Source of the DNA: Rhodospirillaceae bacterium
GTDB lineage: Bacteria > Pseudomonadota > Alphaproteobacteria > Reyranellales > Reyranellaceae
Length of the DNA: 64,000 nucleotides
Direction of reading: 5' to 3'
NCBI GenBank assembly: GCA_009772935.1
Contig: WOUR01000019.1
Span: forward strand, 32,089-96,088
Positions within the stretch are counted from its first letter, which is position 1, and the number at the start of each line of letters is the position of its first letter. This document shows, one piece after another, positions 1 through 8,877 of the stretch. Position numbers and translations under genes: made by a program. The notes beneath the pieces are model-generated. The model ran no database searches and was not told the DNA's origin. It saw only the letters and a list, made by a program, of their open reading frames with translations.

Positions 1-1
1 C

Positions 2-340
2 GCGATCGTACGGGAGGCCGGCCTTGATTCCTCGTCGCGGGCGATCCTGATCGGCGAGGCCCAGACCATGATGAGGGCGCGGGAGGACAGGGTGCATCTC
101 GCCAGCGATGCCACGGTGCCGCTCAAGGGCCTCGCCATTTTGATCTTCGGGGCGATCACCCAGATCGCCCTGATGCTCGTGCATCTCGGCCAGAGACGGC
201 CGATGAGGGTCGCCTTGAGCCTGTTCACGGTGTCCTTCAGCATCTGCCTGGTCCTCACAGCGATCTTCGGGGCGCCCTTCCAGGTCTTCATGCCGCACCA
301 GCCCGGGGCCGCGCTGAGCGAGGTCCTAAGAGGCCTATAG
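2..340 (+). CDS. C-terminal part of a DUF4239-like membrane protein (5' truncated by window edge)
   Basis: The frame is open from the first bases of the window, so only about 112 C-terminal residues are visible. They hold an amphipathic stretch with an AREDR motif, then two hydrophobic segments (roughly LAILIFGAITQIALMLVHLG and VALSLFTVSFSICLVLTAIF), then a short PF-containing tail. The order 'ARExRxxLA, LK, TQIAxxLVHL, PF' is what I associate with the C-terminus of DUF4239/bestrophin-like bacterial membrane proteins of unknown function. An internal ATG at 68 exists, but nothing suggests it is the true start. The family call is from memory of the pattern, not a search. Confidence 0.5.
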   Translation, partial: AIVREAGLDSSSRAILIGEAQTMMRAREDRVHLASDATVPLKGLAILIFGAITQIALMLVHLGQRRPMRVALSLFTVSFSICLVLTAIFGAPFQVFMPHQPGAALSEVLRGL

Positions 341-343
341 GGA

Positions 344-359
344 GTCCGCAGGAGCGGAC
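344..359. terminator. Short hairpin between convergent genes
   Basis: GTCCGC (344-349), loop AGGA, GCGGAC (354-359) form a 6-bp perfect stem just after the stop of the plus-strand gene and just beyond the stop of the minus-strand methyltransferase. There is no T-run on either side, so it may only be a weak or Rho-assisted 3' end. Confidence 0.3.
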
Positions 360-368
360 AGCCCCTCA

Positions 369-1622
369 TCACCGCGTCAGCAGCGCGATCAGCTCGACAT
401 GCGCGGACCAGAGGAACTGGTCGATGGGCATGAGTTTTTCCAGCCGGTAGCCGCCATCCTGCAGGGTGCGGACGTCGCGGGCGAAGCTGGCGGGGTCGCA
501 GGAGCCGTAGACGATGCGCTTGACCTTGGAGGCGGCGAGCTCGGCGCATTGCGCGGCCGCACCGGCGCGCGGCGGGTCGAGCACGACGGCATCGAAGGCC
601 GCGAGTTCGGCGGTACTCAATGGCCGACGGAACAGATCGCGCAGTTGCACGGTCACGCGGTTGCCGCCCAGCTTGCGCGCCGCGGCATCGACGGCGGCGA
701 CCGACGGGCGGTCGTACTCGAACAGGCTGAGACGGCCCGGCTTGCCGAGCGACAGCGCGCCGATGCCGGCGAACAGGTCGGCGAGATGCTTCGCCTCCCC
801 CGCCCAGGCGTTGACCCCAGCGCGCATCACCAGCTCGGCGCGCTTGGTCGCCTGCAGGAACGCGCCCGGCGGCGGCTCGATCACGATGTCGCCCAGGATG
901 AGCTGCGGCGTGCGGCGCACCAGCACCGGCTCGGCCGTCGCGCGATCGCCCCAGCTCACGCGCGCGAGGTCGGCGCTTTCGGCCAGCGCGATCAGCGCCT
1001 CGCGGATCGGCAGGGTCAGGTCGAAGCGCCGGTGCGGGCGGATCAGCACGTCGAGGCCGGTATCGGTCTCGTTGACCACGGCATCGGCCGAGGTGCCGTC
1101 GCGCAGGATGGCGGCCATCGCCGTGCGTAGGGACGCGAGGACCGCGTTGATCCTGGGTCGCGCCACGACGCAGGTGTCGATGTCGATGACGCTCTGGCTC
1201 GCCCGTTCGTGGAAGCCGGCTAGAACCCGCTTGCCCTCGCGCCGCAGCACGATGTCGGCGCGCCGGCGTTCGCCCGGCTCGCAGGTGACGGGCGCCTCGA
1301 AGCGCGGGGCCTTCACGCCGCGCTGCGCCAGCGCCCTGGCGATCAGCTCACTCTTCCAGCCGGTGTAGATATCGCGCCGCCAGTGCTGGAGCGCGCAGCC
1401 GCCGCAGGTGCCGAAGTGCGGGCATGGTGGCGTCTCGCGGTGGCGCGACGGCGCCAACACTTCGAGCAGCTCGCAGGCGATGCCGTCGCCGCGCCTGTCG
1501 AGCGGTTCGGCCTCGACCGTCTCGGCCGGCAGACAATAGGGCACGAAGTAGCGCTTACCTTCGAGATCGGCGACGCCGTCGCCGCGAACGCCGACTTCCA
1601 GGATGTCGAGTGTGAGACTCAT
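369..1622 (-). CDS. TrmA/RlmD-family class I SAM-dependent RNA m5U methyltransferase
   Basis: Cytosolic enzyme predicted to methylate C5 of a uridine in 23S rRNA or tRNA. At 417 residues it has the family layout: a short N-terminal TRAM-like beta domain, a [4Fe-4S] cluster motif CPHFGTCGGC with Cys67, Cys73 and Cys76 plus Cys151, a SAM-binding motif DLFAGIGAL near residue 282-290, DPPRAG near 347, and the catalytic Cys375 in VYGSCDP. It is followed on the minus strand only by the short hairpin, and preceded 8 bp upstream by the asparaginase gene, so it probably sits at the end of a PP2C-asparaginase-methyltransferase transcript. Which RNA position is methylated (RlmD/RlmC/TrmA-like) cannot be told from sequence alone. 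Confidence 0.9.
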   Translation of the reverse strand: MSLTLDILEVGVRGDGVADLEGKRYFVPYCLPAETVEAEPLDRRGDGIACELLEVLAPSRHRETPPCPHFGTCGGCALQHWRRDIYTGWKSELIARALAQRGVKAPRFEAPVTCEPGERRRADIVLRREGKRVLAGFHERASQSVIDIDTCVVARPRINAVLASLRTAMAAILRDGTSADAVVNETDTGLDVLIRPHRRFDLTLPIREALIALAESADLARVSWGDRATAEPVLVRRTPQLILGDIVIEPPPGAFLQATKRAELVMRAGVNAWAGEAKHLADLFAGIGALSLGKPGRLSLFEYDRPSVAAVDAAARKLGGNRVTVQLRDLFRRPLSTAELAAFDAVVLDPPRAGAAAQCAELAASKVKRIVYGSCDPASFARDVRTLQDGGYRLEKLMPIDQFLWSAHVELIALLTR

Positions 1623-1630
1623 GACGGGCC

Positions 1631-2632
1631 TCAGCCCAGCCAGCTCTTCGCCGGCCTCATCTCACCGACCAGCAGGCCGACGACGTTCTTGATCTGCGGA
1701 TGCAGCACCTCTTCGCGCTGCCCCGCCGGCAGCACGCCGAGATGATCCAGCAGCGCCGCCATCGCGACTTCGGCCGCGCGGCCCGCGCCGTCCCACACCT
1801 TGAGGGCCACGCCGAGTCCGAGCGTCGGCAGCATGCCGCAGAACACGCCCTCGGCGCCGGTCTTCACCTGGATCACGCCCGGCGCGGCTTCGTTGATGCG
1901 GGTGCAGAAGCGGCCGCTGCCGGCCACCATGAAGGGCTCAGCGTTCATCGCCTTGCGGATGCGGTTGGCGGCGTCGGCGCGCTTGCTGGACAGGCGCGAC
2001 GGATCGGCCATCGCGGCCATCGCCTGCGCCAGGCTCTTGAGCGGCGTCGCGAGCGTCGGGATCCCGCAGCCATCGGTGCCGTGCGCAAAGGCGTCGGCGT
2101 CGAGGCCGCACAGCGCGCTCATCGTCTCGCGCAGCCGGCGCTGCACCGGATGATCGTACTTGATGTAGCCCTTGGTCGGCTCGCCATAGTGCACAGCCGT
2201 CGTCAGGAAGCCGCTGTGCTTGCCCGAGCAGTTGTTGAACGCCGGCGTCGGCAGGATATTGGCCCGGGCCAGCGCCTCGATGCTCGACTGCAGGCGTGGA
2301 GGATGGGTGCCGCACTCGAGATCGGCTTCGCTGAGGCCCACCTTCGCCAGCCAGGCACGCACCGTCTCGACATGCCGCGTCTCGCCGCTGTGCGAGGCGC
2401 AGGACAGCGCGACGTGCTCGTCGCCCAGGCCGAAGCGCTCGACCGCGCCGCTCTCGACAAAGGCCATCGCCTGGATCGGCTTGTTGGCCGAGCGCGGCAG
2501 GATCGCGGCGTCGATGTCACCCCATGACTCGACCACGGTGCCATCGGCCCTCACCACTGCGGCGATGCCCTCGTGGCGGCTCTCGACGACCGGCCCGCGC
2601 GTGACCTCGATGACGACAGGGCCACGGCTCAT
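1631..2632 (-). CDS. Class 3 (Rhizobium ReAV-type) L-asparaginase
   Basis: Hydrolyses L-asparagine to aspartate and ammonia. The 333-residue protein belongs to the PF06089 family, unrelated to the E. coli asparaginases. Its residues match, as I recall them, the Rhizobium etli ReAV structure: a Ser48-x-x-Lys51 pair (RSANKP), Ser80 in SCASHSGE, and the metal-site set Cys135, Lys138 (NNCSGK) and Cys189 (DGCG); the second catalytic lysine is probably Lys257 in QVKTGAEG. No signal peptide, so cytosolic. Its start codon overlaps the stop of the upstream PP2C gene by 4 bp (ATGA), which indicates translational coupling. Confidence 0.92.
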   Translation of the reverse strand: MSRGPVVIEVTRGPVVESRHEGIAAVVRADGTVVESWGDIDAAILPRSANKPIQAMAFVESGAVERFGLGDEHVALSCASHSGETRHVETVRAWLAKVGLSEADLECGTHPPRLQSSIEALARANILPTPAFNNCSGKHSGFLTTAVHYGEPTKGYIKYDHPVQRRLRETMSALCGLDADAFAHGTDGCGIPTLATPLKSLAQAMAAMADPSRLSSKRADAANRIRKAMNAEPFMVAGSGRFCTRINEAAPGVIQVKTGAEGVFCGMLPTLGLGVALKVWDGAGRAAEVAMAALLDHLGVLPAGQREEVLHPQIKNVVGLLVGEMRPAKSWLG

Positions 2633-3336
2633 CGCACTCGCTCCAGCTTTACCACGGTGATGTTGTCCTGGTGCCCCTTGGCCGTCGCCAGCACCGCCGC
2701 AATGATGCGATCCACCGGAAGCGACGCCTGCGCAAGAAGCTCTTCATTCGTCAGACTGTGAACGCCGTCGCTGCAAACCAGCAGGCGCGCGTCGGGGCCC
2801 AGCCGGCGGCTGCCCCGGTCGACCAGGGTCAGCGGCTCGCCCATCACCGCCTCGCGCAAGGTATGACGGCCCGGATGATTTTCGGCATCCTCGGCCGAGA
2901 GCATGCCGCGGGCGACCAGCGCGTCGATCTGCGGCGCCATCGAATGATCGGCGTTCAGGCGGACGATCTTGCCCGCCTCGACCAGGTAGAAGGGCGAATC
3001 GCCGACGCTGATCCAGCCCACCTCATCCCCGCGCAGCCGGGCCGCGACCAGGGTGGCGCCCATGCCGGTGAGTTCGTGCCGGGCGAGCGCGCCGCGGCCG
3101 ACCGCCTGATTGGCGTCGCGCAGGCCGTCATCCAGCCCGCCGCCCTGCTCCACCGCATGGATGAAGGCGTCGACCGTGAGCTGGCTCGCGACCGCGCCGC
3201 CGGCATGGCCGCCCATCCCGTCGGCCACCACCGCCAGCAGCGAACCATCTCCCAGCGTCACCAGACGCCAACTGTCTTCCTGGTAAGGACGGGCGCCCTG
3301 ATGCTGGCCGCCCTCGCCCCGCCACCGCGTCGTCAT
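2629..3336 (-). CDS. PP2C-family protein serine/threonine phosphatase
   Basis: Metal-dependent protein phosphatase, 235 residues, close to a bare PP2C catalytic domain. The metal-binding motifs are present in order: RPYQED near residue 16-21, ADGMGGHAGG with Asp39 at 38-47, SVGDSPFYLV in the middle, and LVCSDGVHSL toward the end. No membrane or sensor domain is fused. Its 3' end overlaps the asparaginase start (ATGA), so the two are co-translated. No Ser/Thr kinase, FHA protein or type VI secretion gene, the usual partners, is seen in the window, so the substrate is unknown. Confidence 0.9.
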   Translation of the reverse strand: MTTRWRGEGGQHQGARPYQEDSWRLVTLGDGSLLAVVADGMGGHAGGAVASQLTVDAFIHAVEQGGGLDDGLRDANQAVGRGALARHELTGMGATLVAARLRGDEVGWISVGDSPFYLVEAGKIVRLNADHSMAPQIDALVARGMLSAEDAENHPGRHTLREAVMGEPLTLVDRGSRRLGPDARLLVCSDGVHSLTNEELLAQASLPVDRIIAAVLATAKGHQDNITVVKLERVR

Positions 3337-3352
3337 GTCTTTTGAGAGTCCT

Positions 3353-4588
3353 TCAGTGCCAGACCGCCGGGAGCTTGCTGAGGCCGCGCAGGGTGAAGCT
3401 GCGACGCCAGGCCGGCGTGTCCTTCTCGGGCAGGGTGAGATTCGGCATGCGCTCGATCAGCGCCGCGAACACCAACTCGGCTTCGAGCCGCGCAAGCTGC
3501 GCGCCCAGGCAGTGATGGATGCCGCCGCCGAACGACATCGGCCGCACATGCTCCCGGCCGACATCGAGACGGTCGGGATCGGGATATTGCGCCGGATCGC
3601 GGTTGGCCGCCCCCAGCAGGGCGACGATGCTCTGCTCGGCGCCGATCGTCACGCCGCCCAGTTCGACTTCGGCATGGGTCACGCGGCCGGTGATCTGCAC
3701 CGAGGAGTCGTAGCGCAGCAGCTCCTCGACCGCGTTGGGAATCAGCGACGGGTCGGCCTTGAGCCGCTCCCACTGGTCGGGGTTGCGGTGCAAAGCCAGC
3801 AAGCCGTTGCCGATCAGGTTGGTGGTGGTCTCGTGTCCCGCACCGAAGAGCAGGCCGATGTTTGCCTGCAGTTCCTCGGCCGAAAGCTTGTCGCCCGCTT
3901 CCTCGGCCCTCACCAGTTCGGTCGTGAGATCGTCACGTGGTTCACGGCGGCGCAACTCGCACAGCTGGTTGAAATAGACCGCGGCCATCTGGGTGTTGCG
4001 GTTGGCCTGGTCGAGCTCCTCGCGCGTCATCGGAACCGGTTCGAGGATGCGGCCGTTGACGTTGCTGCCCGCCAGGAACGGGGCGCGGTGCTCTTCGGGA
4101 ATGCCCAGCATGTCGCAGATCACGATGACCGGCAGGCGATGAGCCAGGTCGCGCATCACGTCCATCTCGCCCTTGTCGGCGACCCTGTCGAGCTGTTCGT
4201 CCACCAGTTCCTTGATGCGTGGCCGCATGTCGGCGACGCGGCGGGCGGTGAAGGCCTTGGTGACCAGTCCGCGCAGGCGCGTGTGGTCGGGCGGGTCCTG
4301 CACCAGCATCGTCTTCGCGAGGCTCGCCACGGCGGGCTCGTTCATGCGGTCTTCGCCGTAGCGGCGCCGCATGTTGCCTTCGAAGTCCTTGCCGAAGCGC
4401 CTGTCGCGCAGCGAGAGCGCGACGTCCTCGTAGCGGGTGATCAGCCAGAAGCCCTGCGGAGTCTTCAGCACCGGGGCGGCTTCGCGCAGCCGACGATAGA
4501 AGGGATAGGGATCGGCGATGAAGGCCGGGTCGAGCGGATTGAACTCGAGGTCCTTCGCAGGTGCGGTGGGCTGGGCGATGGTGTCCAT
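3353..4588 (-). CDS. Cytochrome P450
   Basis: Soluble class I bacterial P450 of 411 residues. Landmarks: I-helix oxygen-activation motif AGHETTTN, K-helix ExxR in NAVEELLRYDSS, and the heme loop FGGGIHHCLGAQLARLE, where Cys360 is the thiolate ligand. It monooxygenates a hydrophobic substrate with electrons from a ferredoxin and reductase, neither encoded nearby. It is divergent from two CoA ligases (start codons 60 bp apart), which suggests a fatty acid-like or terpenoid substrate, but that is inference. No SD-like motif stands out at the chosen ATG. Confidence 0.93.
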   Translation of the reverse strand: MDTIAQPTAPAKDLEFNPLDPAFIADPYPFYRRLREAAPVLKTPQGFWLITRYEDVALSLRDRRFGKDFEGNMRRRYGEDRMNEPAVASLAKTMLVQDPPDHTRLRGLVTKAFTARRVADMRPRIKELVDEQLDRVADKGEMDVMRDLAHRLPVIVICDMLGIPEEHRAPFLAGSNVNGRILEPVPMTREELDQANRNTQMAAVYFNQLCELRRREPRDDLTTELVRAEEAGDKLSAEELQANIGLLFGAGHETTTNLIGNGLLALHRNPDQWERLKADPSLIPNAVEELLRYDSSVQITGRVTHAEVELGGVTIGAEQSIVALLGAANRDPAQYPDPDRLDVGREHVRPMSFGGGIHHCLGAQLARLEAELVFAALIERMPNLTLPEKDTPAWRRSFTLRGLSKLPAVWH

Positions 4589-4648
4589 CCCTCCCCCTTA
4601 CCACGAAGCCCCTTGCCGCGCGAACGAACGAGCCCCTAGCATCGCCCC

Positions 4649-6208
4649 ATGTTTGCACTCACCCAGGGACTTCGCCGCGCCGTCCAGACCCGCCCCAACG
4701 GTCTTGCCACCTCCTTCGCCGGTCGCAAGCGCACCTGGCAGCAGAGCGCCGACAGGATCAGCCGGGTGGCCGGCGCGCTTTCCGCACTGGGAGTGCGCCG
4801 CGGCGATCGGGTGGCCATCCTCGCCCTGAATTCGGATCGCTATCTCGAACTGATGTACGCGCTGCCCTGGCTGGGCGCCGTGATGGTGCCGGTCAACACG
4901 CGGCTGGCCGCGCCCGAGATCGAATACATCCTGAACGATTCCGGTGCCGTGGCCCTGTTCATCGACACCGGCATGTCGCACCATTTGACGGAGCTCGAAG
5001 GCCTGACGCCGTCGGTTCGCGAGGTCGTCTGGCTCGACGATCTGGCAAGCCCGGAGGGCATCCTCCGTTACGAGGACCTCACGAGCTACGAGGCGCTGGA
5101 CGATGCCGGCGCCCGCGACGACGACCTCGCCGGCCTCTTCTATACCGGTGGCACGACGGGACGTTCCAAGGGCGTGATGCTCACCCACACCAACCTCGTC
5201 GTGAACGCCCTGAACGGCGTGGCCGGGATGGGCTTCGACGCGGACACCGCCTATCTCCATTCAGGCGCGATGTTTCATCTCGCCGACTGCGCCTCGACTT
5301 TCGGTGTCACCCTGTCCGGCGGACGCCACGCCTTCGTGCCGCGCTTCGAGCCCATCGAGGTCCTGCTCACCATCCAGACCGAGAAGGTGACGCATGCGCA
5401 GTTCGTGCCGACCATGATCAACATGCTGGTGAACCACGAACGCTTCGGCGAGTTCGACATCCGCACTCTCTCCTTCATCCTTTACGGCGCTTCGCCCATG
5501 CCCGAGGGCATCCTGCGCAAGGCGATCGAGCGGATGCCGCAGGTCCGCCTGATGCACGGCTACGGCATGACCGAGGCCGCGCCCATCGTCACCCTGCTCG
5601 ACCCGCGCTACACCGTCCTCGACGGTCCGTTCGCCGGGCGGCTCAAATCGTGCGGCCAGGCGGTGCTCGCCTGCGAGGTCAGGATCGTCGATGCCGACCG
5701 GCTGGAAGTGCCGCGCGGCACGACCGGCGAGCTCGCCGTCCGCGGGGCCAACGTTATGAAGGGCTACTGGAACAAGCCGACCGAGACCGAGGCGGTGCTG
5801 GAGGACGGTTGGTACTATTCCGGCGACGGCGCCACCATGGACGAGGAAGGCTTCGTGTTCATCGTCGACCGGCTGAAGGACATGATCATCTCCGGCGGCG
5901 AGAACGTCTATTCCGCCGAGGTCGAGAATGCGATCTCGACCATGCCGGGCGTCGCCGAGGTGGCGGTGATCGGCATTCCCGACGAACGATGGGGCGAACG
6001 GGTTCACGCCATCGTCGTCCCCCGGCAGGGCGCCTCGCTGGATGCCGACGACGTGATCGATCATTGCCGAAACCAGATCGCGGGCTACAAATGCCCTCGC
6101 AGCGTCGACTTCCGCGACACGCCCCTGCCCCTGTCCGGCGCCGGCAAGGTCCTGAAGCGCGAGCTGCGCGAACCGTACTGGCAGGGCTTCGGCAAAGGCG
6201 TGAACTGA
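4649..6208 (+). CDS. Acyl-CoA synthetase (AMP-dependent, ANL superfamily), copy 1
   Basis: 519 residues. Activates a carboxylic acid to acyl-AMP and then acyl-CoA. The P-loop-like motif reads YTGGTTGRSKGVMLTH, the aromatic/acid motif is HGYGMTEAAPIV, and the hinge and C-terminal lid motifs are YSGDGATMDEEGF, DRLKDMIISGGENVYSAE and the catalytic lysine segment SGAGKVLKRELR. Length and motif spacing fit medium/long-chain or aryl acyl-CoA synthetases. The next gene begins inside its stop (TGATG, 1-bp overlap), so the two ligases are made together. Alternative: a fatty acyl-AMP ligase, but the intact KVLKREL lid favours CoA ligation. Confidence 0.92.
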   Translation: MFALTQGLRRAVQTRPNGLATSFAGRKRTWQQSADRISRVAGALSALGVRRGDRVAILALNSDRYLELMYALPWLGAVMVPVNTRLAAPEIEYILNDSGAVALFIDTGMSHHLTELEGLTPSVREVVWLDDLASPEGILRYEDLTSYEALDDAGARDDDLAGLFYTGGTTGRSKGVMLTHTNLVVNALNGVAGMGFDADTAYLHSGAMFHLADCASTFGVTLSGGRHAFVPRFEPIEVLLTIQTEKVTHAQFVPTMINMLVNHERFGEFDIRTLSFILYGASPMPEGILRKAIERMPQVRLMHGYGMTEAAPIVTLLDPRYTVLDGPFAGRLKSCGQAVLACEVRIVDADRLEVPRGTTGELAVRGANVMKGYWNKPTETEAVLEDGWYYSGDGATMDEEGFVFIVDRLKDMIISGGENVYSAEVENAISTMPGVAEVAVIGIPDERWGERVHAIVVPRQGASLDADDVIDHCRNQIAGYKCPRSVDFRDTPLPLSGAGKVLKRELREPYWQGFGKGVN

Positions 6209-7740
6209 TGGCTGCGATTCCCTACTTCGACTGGATTGCCCACCATGCGGGCCGGCGCCCCCGGCAGCTCGCGATCCACGACCTGCAGACAGATCGGAAA
6301 TTCTCCTACGCCGACCTCGATGCCCGTATCGGCCGATTGACCTCGGCCCTCGCCGCGAGGGGCATCGCGAGGGGGGACCGGATCGCCCTGCTGGCGCCCA
6401 ACTGCGCCGAATATTTCGAACTTCAATTCGCCTGCGGGCGGCTGGGCGCGATCATGCTGCCGCTGAACTGGCGGCTCACGGTGCCCGAGTTGGAGTACAT
6501 CCTGGAGGATGCCGGTCCGAAGCTGCTGATCCACGACAAGGGCTTTGCGCAGCAGGCCGCCGCCCTGACGAAGAACCTGCTCGAGATCGACCACGACCGG
6601 CCCGACAGCGCCTACGAGCGCGCGCTTGCCGAGGCCGGAGCGGCGCCCGCTCCAGTGCCCCAGACCCACGACGATATCGGCATGGTCATGTACACGTCGG
6701 GTACGACCGGGCATCCCAAGGGCGCGATCATCACGCACGGCATGGTGTTCTGGAACTGCGTGAACCTCGGCATTCCCGCCCTGATCACGCCCGAGACCGT
6801 GCAGCTCGTCGTGCTGCCGCTGTTCCATACCGGCGGCCTCAACTGCTACGCCAACCCAGTGCTGCATGCCGGCGGCTCGATCTTGATCATGCGCAACTTC
6901 GATCCCGGCCAGGCGCTCGACTGCCTGTCCGATCCGGCGCTCGGCATCACCCACTTCTTCGCGGTGCCCGCGCCCTACCAGTTCATGATGCAGCATCCGA
7001 AGTTCGCGGCGGCCGACCTCTCGCGCCTGCGCATCGCGGGCGTCGGCGGCGCCCCGTGCGCGCTTTCCATCCTCGAGACCTGGACCGCCCGCGGCGTGCC
7101 GCTCGTGCAAGGCTGGGGCATGACCGAGACCAGCCCGGCAGGCACGATGCTCGATGCGGCCGACGCCATCCGCAAGCTGGGATCGGCGGGCAAGGCGCTG
7201 CTGCATACCGCGATCCGCGTGGTCGACGACCAGGGCAACGACGTGCCGGCAGGCGGCATCGGCGAGCTGCTGATCAAGGGACCCAACATCACGCCGGGCT
7301 ACTGGAACAATCCCGAGGCCACCAAGCGGAGCTTCACCGACGACTGGCTGCACACCGGCGATGCGGCGCGGCTCGACGAGGAAGGCTTCGTCTACATCGT
7401 CGACCGCTGGAAGGACATGTACATCTCAGGCGGCGAGAACGTGTATCCCGCCGAGGTCGAGAACGTGCTGTTCCAGATCCCCGCCATCGCCGACGCCGCG
7501 ATCATCGGCGTGCCCGACGAGCGCTGGGGCGAGGTCGGCATGGCGATCGTCGTGCGCAAGCACGACCAGGACCTCGCCGAAGGCGACATTATCCAGCACT
7601 GCCTCGCCCGCCTCGCCAAGTTCAAGGTCCCGCAATCCGTGACCTTCGTCGACGCCCTGCCACGCAACGCCACCGGAAAGGTCCTGAAGCGCGAGCTGCG
7701 CGTCCAGTTCGTCGGCCGGGACGCACCGGCGATCAGTTGA
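6208..7740 (+). CDS. Acyl-CoA synthetase (AMP-dependent, ANL superfamily), copy 2
   Basis: 510 residues, paralogous in architecture to the preceding gene but clearly diverged. Motifs: YTSGTTGHPKGAIITH, QGWGMTETSPAG, LHTGDAARLDEEGF, DRWKDMYISGGENVYPAE, and the lid lysine in NATGKVLKRELR. The ATG lies in the upstream stop (TGATG), which sets the start. Two adjacent CoA ligases in one transcript suggest two related acids, or successive activation steps in a side-chain degradation pathway. The gene ends 21 bp from the convergent cupin gene. Confidence 0.93.
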   Translation: MAAIPYFDWIAHHAGRRPRQLAIHDLQTDRKFSYADLDARIGRLTSALAARGIARGDRIALLAPNCAEYFELQFACGRLGAIMLPLNWRLTVPELEYILEDAGPKLLIHDKGFAQQAAALTKNLLEIDHDRPDSAYERALAEAGAAPAPVPQTHDDIGMVMYTSGTTGHPKGAIITHGMVFWNCVNLGIPALITPETVQLVVLPLFHTGGLNCYANPVLHAGGSILIMRNFDPGQALDCLSDPALGITHFFAVPAPYQFMMQHPKFAAADLSRLRIAGVGGAPCALSILETWTARGVPLVQGWGMTETSPAGTMLDAADAIRKLGSAGKALLHTAIRVVDDQGNDVPAGGIGELLIKGPNITPGYWNNPEATKRSFTDDWLHTGDAARLDEEGFVYIVDRWKDMYISGGENVYPAEVENVLFQIPAIADAAIIGVPDERWGEVGMAIVVRKHDQDLAEGDIIQHCLARLAKFKVPQSVTFVDALPRNATGKVLKRELRVQFVGRDAPAIS

Positions 7741-7761
7741 GCTGTCCTCCTGACATGACGG

Positions 7762-8115
7762 TCAAACCAGCGGCACGTAGTCGTACTCACCCACGCCTTG
7801 CATGATGAGGAACGTGAGCGACGAGCTTCCCCCGTTGGTCACGAGGTGCGGCCGCCGCGGCGCGGCGACGAAACTATCGCCCGGCTTCAGGATCACCTCT
7901 TCTTTCGGCCCCTGCAGGAAGAGCAGCATCGTGCCATCGACGACATAGAACGTGTCACTGATGTTGCTGTGAAAGTGCCAGGGCACCTTCTGCGTCGGCG
8001 AGAGCTGCAGCTCGGCGACCCGGAAGCCCGGCCGCTGCAGGTGATAGGCGCGCCGCTCGACCTCGTAGAGGTGGCTGGCGTCCTTCACCGCTTCGAGTGT
8101 CTTGGGTGCCGACAT
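7762..8115 (-). CDS. Small single-domain cupin protein
   Basis: 117 residues, one cupin barrel. Motif 1 is VPWHFHSNISDTFYVVDG with His47 and His49 as likely metal ligands; motif 2 is LKPGDSFVAAPRRPHLVTN with His90. Such proteins are metal-dependent isomerases, dioxygenases or sugar/quercetin-type enzymes, so the exact activity is open. The start at 8115 is chosen because AAGGAGG lies 7-8 bases upstream; the frame is open further but the extension is not protein-like. Monocistronic, divergent from the GST. Confidence 0.8.
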   Translation of the reverse strand: MSAPKTLEAVKDASHLYEVERRAYHLQRPGFRVAELQLSPTQKVPWHFHSNISDTFYVVDGTMLLFLQGPKEEVILKPGDSFVAAPRRPHLVTNGGSSSLTFLIMQGVGEYDYVPLV

Positions 8116-8229
8116 CGTCGTTCCTCCTTGCTGGAGAGCCCGGTCCGGTTTTCGCTGTGCCTCGAACACGTCAAGCCTTAAGAACGGACGCGATCCCGTC
8201 AAGAAAACAGTTCGCTGAAGTAGGATTCC

Positions 8230-8874
8230 ATGCTCACGATCTACGGCGTCTACCGGTCCCGCGCGTCCCGCAACATCTGGCTGGCCGAGGAACTCGGCAT
8301 CCCGTTCAGGCAGGTGCCGGTCATCCAGCACTATCGGACGGTGCCCGCCGGCATGCTGCACACCCAGTCACCGGAATTCCTGAAGATCAATCCGAGCGGC
8401 CTCATCCCCTCGATCGACGATGACGGGCTGGTGCTGCACGAGTCGCTCGCCATCAACCTCTATCTCGCCCGCAAGCATGGCGGCCCGGTCGCCGGTGCGA
8501 CCGTGGCCGAGGAAGGCCAGATTGCGATGTGGAGCCTGTGGGCCGCGACCGGCGTGGAGCCGCACGCGATCAACATCCTCTACCATCGCCTGGGCAACCC
8601 GCACGGCGCGAAGGACCCGAAGATCGCCGACGCCGCCGTCGAGGCGCTGAAGGGTCCGTTCGCCGTGCTCGACAAGGCGCTGGCAAAGAGCGGCTGGCTG
8701 GTCGGCGACCGCTTCACCGTGGGCGACCTCAACGCCGCCGAGATCGTGCGCTATGCGCAGCCCGCGCCGGAGCTGTTCGAAACCGCGCCGCGCGTGAAGG
8801 CCTGGCTCGCCGCCTGCCAGGCCCGTCCGGCCTTCAAGAAGATGTGGGCCGCGCGAGACGCCGAGCCGGCCTAG
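8230..8874 (+). CDS. Glutathione S-transferase family protein
   Basis: 214 residues with the two-domain GST fold: thioredoxin-like N-terminus starting [20 protein letters not shown], where the Ser/Arg cluster at 10-13 is in the place of the GSH-activating residue; a cis-Pro/glutathione-site region [22 protein letters not shown]; and an all-helical C-terminus with the N-capping motif [18 protein letters not shown]. Cytosolic conjugation or dehalogenation/isomerisation of electrophiles is the family role. It stands alone between the divergent cupin gene and a convergent conserved gene. Confidence 0.88.
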   Translation: MLTIYGVYRSRASRNIWLAEELGIPFRQVPVIQHYRTVPAGMLHTQSPEFLKINPSGLIPSIDDDGLVLHESLAINLYLARKHGGPVAGATVAEEGQIAMWSLWAATGVEPHAINILYHRLGNPHGAKDPKIADAAVEALKGPFAVLDKALAKSGWLVGDRFTVGDLNAAEIVRYAQPAPELFETAPRVKAWLAACQARPAFKKMWAARDAEPA

Positions 8875-8877
8875 GGA

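Noticed and set aside
4561..6207. A frame open from 4561 into the second acyl-CoA synthetase, which could look like one 1059-residue protein
   Set aside because: The first part is the wrong frame of acyl-CoA synthetase copy 1; the real second gene starts at ATG 6208 in the TGATG junction.
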